A stretch of 64,000 nucleotides of DNA, taken from contig JBBDJB010000018.1 of the NCBI GenBank assembly GCA_040880125.1, positions 186,001 through 250,000 on the forward strand, in the 5' to 3' direction. Source of the DNA: JBBDJB01 sp040880125. GTDB lineage: Bacteria > Planctomycetota > Planctomycetia > Pirellulales > JBBDJB01. Both the position numbers and the translations under genes were made by a program. The notes beneath the pieces are model-generated. The model saw only the letters and a program-made list of their open reading frames with translations, had not been told where the DNA came from and made no database searches. Below are positions 34,225-42,508 of the stretch, in pieces. The stretch's first letter is position 1; each line of letters begins with the position of its first letter.

Positions 34225-35157
34225 TCAGTGCACGTGCGAGTCGCCGTGCTGCCCGGCCGGATGGGCCGAATCGTCGTGCGAATGGGCGTGCGACTCAAAG
34301 CGCCCAGCAACGATCGCCACGGTTAGGCCCACGAGCAGGGCGGCGGTCAGCTTCACGCGGTCGTGCTGGTGGAACTGAAGTTCCGGCAACAGGTCCGAAA
34401 GCGCAATGCACAGGAACGTGCCTGCCGAAAAGGCCAGCGCGTAGGCGACGAGCGAACTTTCGGCGATCGCTTCGGTTTGAAAGCCCAGATAAAAGAGAGC
34501 GGCGCCTATGGGCACGGAGAGTGCGAACAGGCCGTTGATCAGGTGCCGCGAAGCCCGGGGCCAGCCACCGCGGGCCATCAGCGTGCCGAGCGTGAGCGAG
34601 TCAAACGGCTTGTGCAGGACGATCACCAGGAAGGTGCCCAGCCCGGCCCAGGCTCGGCTGCCGTGCAGGTTACTTTCAGACTGGACACTCGCCGCCAGTG
34701 CCACGCCGTTGATCAGACTGTGCAGTGTCAGCCCCAGCGCGGCGCCGCTCCAGGTGACATCGTGATGGTGCGGCTGCTTGGCCGGTTCGCCGGGCGAGCC
34801 GGTCTCGTGCGCGAGATGATGATGGTCAAGGTCGTCATGGTCGCACGCCGCGCCGTTCGCGTCCGGCACGTCGTGGTGATGGAAGCAGAAGAACCGCTCG
34901 ATGAGGAACATCGCCAAGAGGCCCGCCAGCGTCATCAACATCACGCCATCGATCGATCCGGTGGGGCCGACCTCCATCACCGCATGCGGCAACAGGTGCA
35001 ACAGGCCGACGCCGAGCATCACGCCGGCGACGAAGCTGACTGCCAGTTCCATCGAGCGGTGCGTGAGCGTCAGCATCAGCGGGGCCAGGCCGCCGGCCAG
35101 CGACGCCAGCAGCACGGCAGCGCAGTAGAACACCAGCAGAGTCGGAATGGAGGACAT
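34225..35157 (-). CDS. ZIP-family divalent metal transporter
   Basis: A 310-residue ZIP transporter with about eight membrane segments. A His/Asp-rich cytoplasmic loop (CFHHHDVPDANG, then HDDLDHHHLAHE) lies between TM3 and TM4. TM4 and TM5 hold HSLINGVALA and VLHKPFDSLTLG; ZIP sites are normally HNxxD/E and HExxE/P, so HSxxN and HKxxD are variant metal sites. The tail is His-rich (HAHSHDDSAH). I use the ATG at 35157; the frame is open further upstream but without membrane sequence. Likely imports zinc, iron or manganese. Confidence 0.9.
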   Translation of the reverse strand: MSSIPTLLVFYCAAVLLASLAGGLAPLMLTLTHRSMELAVSFVAGVMLGVGLLHLLPHAVMEVGPTGSIDGVMLMTLAGLLAMFLIERFFCFHHHDVPDANGAACDHDDLDHHHLAHETGSPGEPAKQPHHHDVTWSGAALGLTLHSLINGVALAASVQSESNLHGSRAWAGLGTFLVIVLHKPFDSLTLGTLMARGGWPRASRHLINGLFALSVPIGAALFYLGFQTEAIAESSLVAYALAFSAGTFLCIALSDLLPELQFHQHDRVKLTAALLVGLTVAIVAGRFESHAHSHDDSAHPAGQHGDSHVH

Positions 35158-35382
35158 GTTCGGCCGGGAAGCGAAAGGGGCATCAGTCGCACCCGAATTG
35201 GATGCGGCAAGCGGGGTAGTATCGCACCTGGGGCGAAACGGGACAAGCGGCCCCGAACTGACTGGCCCCTCGCCACGACGCTTGATCTTTCTCCGGCAAT
35301 GGGCGACGCTGCCCCGCAGTCGTTCCCAGAACAGTACGACTCTCAACTTTGAAGCACTCGCTACAAAAAGGTAATGGCACCG

Positions 35383-35832
35383 ATGCGGGCATGTGTCGAG
35401 CGGGTCTCCCAGGCCAGCGTTATGGTGGAAGGGGAGATCGTCGGCCGGATCGAGCTGGGGCTGGTCGTGCTGTTGGGAGTCGCGGAACACGACACGCCCG
35501 AGGACGCGCGGCAGTTGGCGGAGAAGATCGTCGGCCTGCGGATCTTCGCGGACGACGCCGGCAAGATGAACTGCTCGCTGAAGGACGCTGGCGGCGCGAT
35601 GCTCGCGGTCAGTCAGTTCACGCTATTGGGCGATTGCCGCAAGGGGAGACGGCCCAGTTTCGTCGCGGCGGCCGAACCACAACTGGCCGAAGCGCTCTAC
35701 GAGGCGTTCGTCGCCGAAGTAGGAAAGCACAACGTGCCGGTGGCGACGGGTCGCTTTCGCAAACACATGCAAGTGGCGCTGATCAACGACGGCCCGGTGA
35801 CGCTCCTGCTGGACAGCCGGAAGCTGTTTTGA
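35383..35832 (+). CDS. dtd: D-aminoacyl-tRNA deacylase
   Basis: A 149-residue Dtd, which removes D-amino acids (and glycine) wrongly attached to tRNA. SQFTLLGDCRKGRRPSF carries the SQFT catalytic motif and NDGPVT the cross-subunit GP motif that sets chirality. I start at the second ATG since the family begins MRA(C/V)xxRVS and the AAAAAGG sequence is then 11 bases upstream; the ATG at 35374 is only 2 bases after it. The stop is followed by a short-repeat zone and the assembly gap. Confidence 0.95.
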   Translation: MRACVERVSQASVMVEGEIVGRIELGLVVLLGVAEHDTPEDARQLAEKIVGLRIFADDAGKMNCSLKDAGGAMLAVSQFTLLGDCRKGRRPSFVAAAEPQLAEALYEAFVAEVGKHNVPVATGRFRKHMQVALINDGPVTLLLDSRKLF

Positions 35833-35883
35833 GGTGCGGGGGGAGGAGCGGGATGCGGGGAGCGGGTTGCGGGTTGCGGGTCA

Positions 35884-36118
35884 GAGGCGATTTCGGAGAG
35901 CCTGACGAACCCCGAACCCCGGATCCCGGATCCCGGATCCCGGATCCCGGACCCCGCATTTCCTCCCGCACCGTGCTGTAGGCTTAACGGCGGATGACNN
36001 NNNNNNNNGAGGCGATTTCGGAGAGCCTGACGAATCCCGAACCCCGCATCCCGGATCCCGAACCCCGAACCCCCGATCCCGCATCCCGCACCGTGCTGTA
36101 GGCTTAACGGCGGATGAC
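35884..36118. repeat. Tandem CCCGGAT-type repeat, present on both sides of an assembly gap
   Basis: The segment from GAGGCGATTTCGGAGAGCCT through a degenerate CGGATCCCGAACCC array to GGCTTAACGGCGGATGAC occurs at 35884-35998 and again at 36009-36118. Both copies end in the 3' end of the next gene. The two copies are probably one true copy assembled twice. Confidence 0.85.
35999..36008. other. Assembly gap (10 N)
   Basis: Ten unresolved bases joining two contig ends that carry almost the same sequence. The true distance is unknown and may be negative (an overlap). Confidence 0.98.
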
Positions 36119-36811
36119 CGTATCAAGCATCTGATTGGCCGTGGTGTAGATGTCGTGGTGCACCGGCGCGCCGAGCTTCTCCATGACCAGCGGTTCGCCG
36201 AGCACCATGGCCGTCACGGCGATCAGCTTGGCGTACGTCGAGACATTGGCCCAGGTGCTGTCGCCCCAGAACTTCAGCGCGGTGCCGAAGGACTTTTTCA
36301 GCCTCAGCCGTCCGCGATACATCTGCAGACTGTAAATTTCATCCAATAGCAAGTGCGACATTACGCCCAGGAAGACGGCGCCCGCCTTGTAATACCGCAG
36401 TTGCAGGTTATCGCACCCACAGACGAGAAAGCCGAGTTCCGCGAAGATGAGCGCGGCGGGGATGCTGTGAAACATGCCACGATGGACCGTGTAGCGGCGC
36501 AGCCAATCGGCGAAGACGAATCGCACCAGCAGATACATGATGCCGCCGGCCAGCACCATCGACTCGGGCGTGAGGCCCAGGTGCCGCATGCGTTCGATCA
36601 TCAGCATCGGAACGACGGCCGCCGCGAAATTCATGATCTCGCGAATCGGCCGGCCGCTGCTGCTGTCGACGTCTGGCAGCATGCCGGAGATGCCGCACAG
36701 GCCGCCTGCAATCAGCGCCGAATCGATCGGGGCATTCAGCACGATGCCCGCGCCAGCATAGCCGACGCCCAGAACCGTGCTGGTGGTGACGTGGGTTTGA
36801 AAGTTCGCCAT
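36104..36811 (-). CDS. YdjM-like membrane-bound metal-dependent hydrolase (DUF457)
   Basis: A 235-residue polytopic membrane protein. MANFQTHVTTS at the start, LPDVDSSSGRPIRE near 45-58, TVHRGMFHSIPAAL near 105-120 and SHLLLDEIYS near 160 are the conserved His/Asp positions of the YdjM/DUF457 family, which lie in a membrane phospholipase C-like fold. The family is LexA-regulated in E. coli; I see no LexA box here. The start is the ATG at 36811. The last five codons are duplicated across the assembly gap, so the 3' end is secure but the DNA after it is not. Confidence 0.88.
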   Translation of the reverse strand: MANFQTHVTTSTVLGVGYAGAGIVLNAPIDSALIAGGLCGISGMLPDVDSSSGRPIREIMNFAAAVVPMLMIERMRHLGLTPESMVLAGGIMYLLVRFVFADWLRRYTVHRGMFHSIPAALIFAELGFLVCGCDNLQLRYYKAGAVFLGVMSHLLLDEIYSLQMYRGRLRLKKSFGTALKFWGDSTWANVSTYAKLIAVTAMVLGEPLVMEKLGAPVHHDIYTTANQMLDTVIRR

Positions 36812-37018
36812 GAAAGGGTACTCAGCAAGCGGTGGCCGGCAGATGTCCCGGCCGGTCATCGGGAAGAATCGCAAGACTGTAGCGAAAAGCGCGGGAGTCC
36901 GCCAAGATCATCGTGAACTGGCGACTGGCCTTTTCGCGCTTTGCGGAAAGTCGCTATACTTCCCAGCCAGTTTTCGATCGTTGGCCCAGCAGGATGCGAG
37001 CAGCGGCAAGACGCCCCG

Positions 37019-37657
37019 ATGCAAGCTTACGATGTCATCATGGTGCTGGTGGTGGTTAGCGCCACCATCCTGGGTGCCTGGAAAGGGATGGCCTGGCAAC
37101 TGGCTTCACTGGCGTCGCTGGTGGTCAGCTACTTTGTGGCGCTGCGCTTCGGGCCGCAGATCGCACCTGCGCTGGGCGACCACTCGCCGTGGAATCTGTT
37201 TTTGGCGATGCTGGTAATGTACATCGCCACGTCGCTGGTAATCTGGCTGCTGTTCCGGATCGTGGCCGACTTCATCGACCGCGTGAAGCTCAAGGAGTTC
37301 GATCACCAGATCGGCGGGCTATTCGGGGTCGTCAAGGGGATTCTGCTGTGCGTGGCGATCACGTTCTTTGCGGTGTCGCTGCTGCCGGACAGCCAGAAGC
37401 GGAAAGTGCTCGACTCTCGGAGCGGGTACTACATCGGCGTACTGCTCAGCCGCACGCACGACGTGGTGCCGCCGGAGATCCACGACGTGCTCCATCCGTA
37501 CCTGCACCAGATCCAGCGGCGGCTGGATCCGACGGCCCCGGAGAACCAGCCAAAAGCCCACACGGCCGAAGGCGAAACCGAGCCGGCGATCGACGCAGTT
37601 CACGGCGAGCCGCCCGCGCCGAGAACGGCCACTTCCGGCGATGAGGCGATGCGATGA
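37019..37657 (+). CDS. CvpA-family membrane protein
   Basis: A 212-residue protein with about four membrane segments in the first 125 residues (MVLVVVSATILGAWKGMAWQ, then LVVSYFVAL and LVMYIATSLVIWLLFRI). GAWKGMAWQ and GGLFGVVKGILLC match the CvpA pattern. The C-terminal 85 residues are polar and proline-rich. CvpA proteins are linked to colicin V production and biofilm in gammaproteobacteria; in other phyla the role is unknown. The ATG at 37019 is chosen as the start of the membrane domain. Divergent from the YdjM-like gene. Confidence 0.86.
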   Translation: MQAYDVIMVLVVVSATILGAWKGMAWQLASLASLVVSYFVALRFGPQIAPALGDHSPWNLFLAMLVMYIATSLVIWLLFRIVADFIDRVKLKEFDHQIGGLFGVVKGILLCVAITFFAVSLLPDSQKRKVLDSRSGYYIGVLLSRTHDVVPPEIHDVLHPYLHQIQRRLDPTAPENQPKAHTAEGETEPAIDAVHGEPPAPRTATSGDEAMR

Positions 37658-37975
37658 CGCGGCTCGCCGCGTGTTCGCGTGCTGCCGCGCATTTTTCAGC
37701 GATGCTGCGGGGCGCCGAGGTCAAAGCAAGCGGCATCGGACCGCCAGCGCACCCACCAGGCCGCCAGGGAGGCAGGCGAGCCGCGAAGCTGCGTATTCTG
37801 CGGGATTCAGGCCCCGGAAACGAACATAAGAGTGATTATCGGACGTTGGGGAGAGGCTGTTTCAGGGCCTCCGATCAACGTGGTGCGTGCCCTTCCCGGC
37901 CGACGCCAGAAGAACAGCGAATGACTCGTGCCGGCAATCGTTGGCGGCAGAATGAGGGAATCGAACGGCCGCCGC
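37658..37975. other. Gene-free stretch
   Basis: Between the ends of cvpA-like and accA. A 6-bp inverted repeat GGCGGC/GCCGCC (37943-37973) lies directly after the accA stop, without a T-run. No gene recognised. Confidence 0.5.
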
Positions 37976-39022
37976 TCAGTCGGCCGCGCCGTCTCCGTCG
38001 GCTTCGGCGTCCGCCCCCGATTCAGCTTGGGCATCGGAGATCGACCGGCCGTGCATTTGGCCGTTTTCCAGGAACGCTCCCATTTGGCGAAACTTCATGT
38101 ATCGGTCTGCCAGCAGCGAGTCCAGCGGTTGATCGAGCAGCTCGCGCAGCGACTTGAGCAGGTACATCTTGAGCCGGGCGGCCATCTGGTAATGATCGCG
38201 ATGGGCGCCGCCCACTGGCTCCTCGATGACGTCGTCGATCACGCCCAGGCTCAATAGATCGCGCGAGGTCATCCGCAGCGCCTTGGCGGCATCTTTCTTA
38301 TAGGCGCCGCTTTTCCAAAGGATACCGGCACAGCCCTCGGGACTGATGACCGAATAGTAGGCATGCTCCAACACGGCAATGCGATCGCCGATGCCGATGC
38401 CCAGCGCCCCGCCCGACCCGCCCTCGCCAATCACCACGCAGATGATCGGAGTGGGCAGCCGTGACATGTGCAACATGCTCTCGGCGATAACCTGGGCCTG
38501 ACCGCGTTCTTCAGCGCCGATGCCGGGATAGGCGCCCGGCGTGTCAATCAGGCAGATCACCGGCATGCCGAACTTCGCCGCCAGCCGCATCTTTCCCATC
38601 GCCTTTCGATAGCCTTCCGGATGCGCACAGCCGAAATAACAGGCGGTCCGCTCCTTGAGCGTCTTGCCCTTTTGATGACCGACGACCAGCACTTTGTGTT
38701 CGTCGACTTTCGCAAAGCCCGTCCGTAGCGCCCGGTCGTCGCCGAAGTGCTTGTCGCCGTGCAACTCCACGAACTCCTCGAACACCATGTTCAAGTAGTC
38801 CGACAGGATTGGCCGCTCGGCGTGCCGGGCGACCTCGACCGTCTGCCACGGCTCCAGCCGGCTGTAGACCTGCTTCTTCAAATCCGTCAACTCGCGGCGA
38901 AGTTGGCGGATCTGCTCGTGCTCTTCGGGCGTCTTCTCGGCGATCCGTTCCAGCTTTTCCAGCCGGGCTTCGGTATCGTAGATGGGTTGTTCGAATTCGA
39001 GCCGTACGCCGGTGGTGGCCAT
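37976..39022 (-). CDS. accA: Acetyl-CoA carboxylase carboxyltransferase alpha subunit
   Basis: A 348-residue AccA, which with AccD moves the carboxyl group from biotin to acetyl-CoA in fatty acid synthesis. The N-terminal helices begin LEFEQPIYDTEARLEKLE. FGDDRALRTGFA, DTPGAYPGIGAEERGQ and IGEGGSGGALGIGIGDR are the CoA-binding and oxyanion-hole segments. There is no zinc finger, so it is alpha and not the beta subunit. The C-terminal 30 residues are an acidic extension absent from E. coli AccA. accD is not in the window. Confidence 0.96.
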   Translation of the reverse strand: MATTGVRLEFEQPIYDTEARLEKLERIAEKTPEEHEQIRQLRRELTDLKKQVYSRLEPWQTVEVARHAERPILSDYLNMVFEEFVELHGDKHFGDDRALRTGFAKVDEHKVLVVGHQKGKTLKERTACYFGCAHPEGYRKAMGKMRLAAKFGMPVICLIDTPGAYPGIGAEERGQAQVIAESMLHMSRLPTPIICVVIGEGGSGGALGIGIGDRIAVLEHAYYSVISPEGCAGILWKSGAYKKDAAKALRMTSRDLLSLGVIDDVIEEPVGGAHRDHYQMAARLKMYLLKSLRELLDQPLDSLLADRYMKFRQMGAFLENGQMHGRSISDAQAESGADAEADGDGAAD

Positions 39023-39213
39023 TGCTAGCTTACCTGTGAATTATGGAGGGGTCGTAAGCGACGGCGAATGCATGACAGCGGTCGAGTGCTGTCATCGGTG
39101 CAAAGACGACAACTGGGGACGGCTGGCGGTGCAGCCGTGGCAGCGATGGTCGCCGGGACGGCAAAAACTTGCGCCTCCGTGCAACTAGATTAACCATCGG
39201 CCGCAGGCGCGTG

Positions 39214-40098
39214 TCAACTCTGATCTTCCTTGGTGGCCGATGGAAGCTCCGCCGGTGGCGAAGGCCGCTTGCGAAATACGGGCGTCGTCGCAAGCTCGGT
39301 GAGGACATCGTTCATCGTGGCCGGGCGATCCTCGGGATTCACCGCCATCATCCGCCGCACGAATGCCGCGAACTCCCGCGTCACGTTCTTATTCAACGGC
39401 TCCAGGGGCGGCCGCGGCGATCGCAAGTGTTTGGTCAACAGCTCATTCGCGCTGGTTCCGGTGAATGGCACTTTGCCGCTTAAGAGCTCGTGCAGCAAGC
39501 AACCGAAGCTGTAAATATCCGAGCGGACGTCGAGCGTCTTTGCGCGGATCTGCTCCGGCGACATATAGCTCTTGGTGCCCTGCACCTTGCTCTTGCCACC
39601 CAGCAGCTTTGCCAGCCCCGTTTTGGGGCGCTCTGCCAAATTGAAGTCGATCAACTTCACGGTTCCCTCGTCGCTGACCAGGAAGTTGTCGGGCTTCACG
39701 TCGCGGTGTAGAAAGCCGCGCTCGTGCACGTGCGCGAGCGATTCGGCCGCCTGGCGGATGATGCCTTCGGTCTGGTGTGCGAGCGTTTCGATCCCCTGCT
39801 GGATGCGCTGCTTGAGGTTCGGGTAGTCGAACAGCTCCATGATGATGTACGTTCCGTCGCGGTTGCTCCCCATCTCAAACATGCGGACGATGTTTTCGTG
39901 ATCGACCGCGGAGCCGACGGAATACTCGTGCCGGAGCTGCGCGATCTGATCCTTGCTGTGATGCGGCCCCTGCGGCAACAACTTCATCGCCAGCCGCGCG
40001 TGGTCGCTATCGCGCCGCACGCCCCAGATCTCGCAGGGGTGTCCGGCGCGGATCAACTGCACCAGGCGGTAGGATTCGGGAACGGCTCGGCTGGACAT
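39214..40098 (-). CDS. Ser/Thr protein kinase, soluble
   Basis: A 294-residue kinase that is only the catalytic domain. Lys39 (LAMKLL), Glu58, HRDVKPDN (131-138) and SPE (180-182) are present. The metal loop is DFN (151-153), as in the large membrane kinase at 18816-21071. The glycine-rich loop is weak (LIRAGHPCEIW). A Lys-rich stretch LAKLLGGKSKVQGTKS in the activation loop is unusual. No sensor domain or membrane segment. It is monocistronic, and the shared motif TAGGGGGGCC-N7-GTGGAAAAAGTC lies 155-185 bases upstream. Confidence 0.92.
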   Translation of the reverse strand: MSSRAVPESYRLVQLIRAGHPCEIWGVRRDSDHARLAMKLLPQGPHHSKDQIAQLRHEYSVGSAVDHENIVRMFEMGSNRDGTYIIMELFDYPNLKQRIQQGIETLAHQTEGIIRQAAESLAHVHERGFLHRDVKPDNFLVSDEGTVKLIDFNLAERPKTGLAKLLGGKSKVQGTKSYMSPEQIRAKTLDVRSDIYSFGCLLHELLSGKVPFTGTSANELLTKHLRSPRPPLEPLNKNVTREFAAFVRRMMAVNPEDRPATMNDVLTELATTPVFRKRPSPPAELPSATKEDQS

Positions 40099-40440
40099 CG
40101 CACCGGTGGCGGCTCAAGGATGCGGCCCTGCCCGGCAAAGCGAGCACGGCGGCGCCTGAAGAGTTCTCTGTTCACGCTTAAATGGTTTGCCTGCTTCTGA
40201 TATTGCGCCGATGCCGCTCCTGGCCGGGCTTTCCACTGCAAAGCTTGCCCGCTAGGGGGGCCAGCCCGCGTGGAAAAAGTCGACCGCGTCAGCGGGTACA
40301 TGAACATCGGAGCAATACTTACAGTCTAGTCGGTGGCCAAGGCGGCGAAAAGTTTCGCGGGGAACCCCCTGCCCTAACCAGCACCGCTGGCCAGATGCAA
40401 GGACGAAGTAGCGGCGCGGCCATTTCACGGGGAATTTGCT
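40099..40440. other. Gene-free stretch with family D motif
   Basis: Between the kinase start and the truA stop. TAGGGGGGCC (40253-40262) followed by GTGGAAAAAGTC (40270-40281) matches the pair at 33767-33797 upstream of the HTH gene. No gene recognised. Confidence 0.5.
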
Positions 40441-41196
40441 TTACACGCCGCCGTAGTCGACGCGCACCAGAAACAGCCCCTGCGGAGGCGCCGTGGGGCC
40501 GGCCGCACGACGATCGGCAGCATGCAGCACTTCGCCCGGCCACGACACTTCCCGCGCCCCCCTGCCCACCTCGACCAGCGTGCCCACGATGTTGCGGACC
40601 ATATTATATAGAAACCCGTCCGCCTCGACTTCGAGGTTGATCTCGTGGTCGCGCGGAGCAGGCTGCCGCGAGACTTCACACCGCTTCACGGTGCGCACGC
40701 TGCTGGACCGTGGCGAGCCGGAGGCCTCGAAGCTGCTGAAGTCGTGCCGGCCAACTAGTGCAATTGCAGCCTCGCGCATCGCCGGGACGTTCAGTGGTGC
40801 GACGACGTGCCATCGAAAGCGCCGCTGGAAGATGTCCCCGATTGGGCCGTTATCGAGAAGGTACCGATACAACTTGCCAGTTGCGCTGCGCCGGGCGTCA
40901 AACGCTTCCTCGACCTCCTCGGAGGCCAACACGGCGAAATCGTCCGGCAACTCGGCGTTGAGCGCGCGCTGAAAGACGTGCGCACTGTGTCGCGATTCCG
41001 TGGAAAAGCTGACCACCTGGCCCAGGGCATGTACCCCGGCGTCGGTCCGGCCACTGGCGGTGACGCGGATCGACTCGCCGGTGAGCTGGGCTAGCGCACG
41101 CTCCAGCGTGTCTTGGAGCGTGGGTGCATTTAGCTGACTTTGCCAGCCCGCGTAGTTCGTGCCGTCGTAGGCAAGCGTGAGCTTGAGCCGGCGCAT
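40441..41196 (-). CDS. truA: tRNA pseudouridine(38-40) synthase
   Basis: A 251-residue TruA, which isomerises uridines 38-40 in the tRNA anticodon stem. The catalytic Asp52 is in SGRTDAGVHALGQ, and FLYNMVRNIVGTLVEVG near 210 is the second family block. The start at 41196 directly follows the asd stop (1-base gap), so the two are translationally coupled. Length is normal. Confidence 0.96.
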   Translation of the reverse strand: MRRLKLTLAYDGTNYAGWQSQLNAPTLQDTLERALAQLTGESIRVTASGRTDAGVHALGQVVSFSTESRHSAHVFQRALNAELPDDFAVLASEEVEEAFDARRSATGKLYRYLLDNGPIGDIFQRRFRWHVVAPLNVPAMREAAIALVGRHDFSSFEASGSPRSSSVRTVKRCEVSRQPAPRDHEINLEVEADGFLYNMVRNIVGTLVEVGRGAREVSWPGEVLHAADRRAAGPTAPPQGLFLVRVDYGGV

Positions 41197-41197
41197 G

Positions 41198-42211
41198 TCA
41201 CACGGCGGCCTGGCTGCGGAGCAACAGCTCGGCGATCTGCACGGCGTTGGTCGCCGCACCTTTGCGGAGATTATCGCTGACACACCAGAAGGCCAGGCCG
41301 TTCTCGCTGGAGAGATCTTTTCGGATGCGGCCGATAAACACTTCGTCGCGGTTGTCGCAATCGGTGGGCATCGGATAGCGTCCATTCTGCAAGTCGTCGA
41401 CTACGACAATGCCCGGCGTGGCCGCGAACAGCTCGCGGGCCTGCGCGACGCTGAGCTTCTGCTCCGTCTCCACCAGGATGCTCTCGCTGTGGCAGTTCGA
41501 GACCGGTACGCGCACGCAGGTTGGGCAGATCTGGATCGAGTCGTCGCCGAAGATCTTGTGGGTCTCACGGACCATCTTCATCTCTTCGGAAGTGTAGCCC
41601 TCGTGCTTGGGCGAGCCGATCTGCGGAATGAGATTGAAGGCGATCGGATGTGCGAAGGTCTCGTAGTCGTGGGGCTTCCCCTGCAGGTGCGCCCGGGTTC
41701 CCTGCTCCAGGTCGCGCTGACCGGCAACACCCGCTCCGCTGGTGGCCTGGTAGGTGCTGACGATCACCCGACGCACCCGGGCGGCCTCGTGCAGCGGCTT
41801 CAGCGCCACGACCATCTGCGTCGTCGAGCAGTTCGGGCTGGCGATGATCCCCTGGTGCGTGGCGGCGGCTTCCGGATTCACTTCCGGCACCACCAGCGGC
41901 ACTTTCGGATCCATCCGCCAGTAGCCACTTTCGTCGACCACGATGCAGTTCCGCTCGACCGCCCAGGGGGCGAACTCGGCGGCCACCGGGTCGGGCGTGC
42001 TGCCGATCGCCAGGTCGATGTCCTCGAACGCCTCGGGCACGAGCGGCTCGACGGGGATCGTCTCTCCGGCATATTTCAGAGTCGTGCCGGCCGAACGCTT
42101 CGAAGCGAGAAACTTCACCCGCTCGCAGGGAAAATTGCGCTCTTCCAACAGGGCGCGAATGATTCGACCGACCGCGCCGGTGGCGCCCACGACCGCTACC
42201 GTCCGAAACAC
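41198..42211 (-). CDS. asd: Aspartate-semialdehyde dehydrogenase
   Basis: A 337-residue Asd that makes aspartate semialdehyde for lysine, threonine and methionine synthesis. The NADP motif is VAVVGATGAVG at 5-15; catalytic Cys128 is in ASPNCSTTQ, and STYQATSGAG (152-161) and ETFAHPIAFNLIPQI are family blocks. The start is a GTG at 42211: AAAGGAG lies 7 bases before it and the protein then begins at the family start. A longer frame exists upstream but without homology. First gene of an asd-truA pair. Confidence 0.96.
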   Translation of the reverse strand: MFRTVAVVGATGAVGRIIRALLEERNFPCERVKFLASKRSAGTTLKYAGETIPVEPLVPEAFEDIDLAIGSTPDPVAAEFAPWAVERNCIVVDESGYWRMDPKVPLVVPEVNPEAAATHQGIIASPNCSTTQMVVALKPLHEAARVRRVIVSTYQATSGAGVAGQRDLEQGTRAHLQGKPHDYETFAHPIAFNLIPQIGSPKHEGYTSEEMKMVRETHKIFGDDSIQICPTCVRVPVSNCHSESILVETEQKLSVAQARELFAATPGIVVVDDLQNGRYPMPTDCDNRDEVFIGRIRKDLSSENGLAFWCVSDNLRKGAATNAVQIAELLLRSQAAV

Positions 42212-42508
42212 AAATCCGCTCCTTTTGAAGTGCGACCGGGCGAAACATCCGGCGCTTCGCCCAATCCAGATGACACGGTCCTGATGACCCAGTTCAAAAC
42301 GCGGCACCTTCCCGCGATAGTCCAACATTTAAGTATACGCCCCCAGCCGCCGACGTCGCAATGCGTGGGATGCGGCTGAGGCCGACGCCGTTTCTCCCTA
42401 CCTTTTTCGACGGCGGCTGTCATGGTCTTGCGATGAAACGCGCGCGAGAATCGTAAACGCGGCCGGTGCGCCTCCCCTGCCCTGCCCCGCGATGCGACGC
42501 GATCGATG

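Noticed and set aside
37943..37973. tRNA-Ser-like 3' end (TTCGATTCCCTCATTCTGCC on the minus strand)
   Set aside because: The T-stem does not pair and no acceptor or anticodon arm is upstream. It is a simple inverted repeat after accA.
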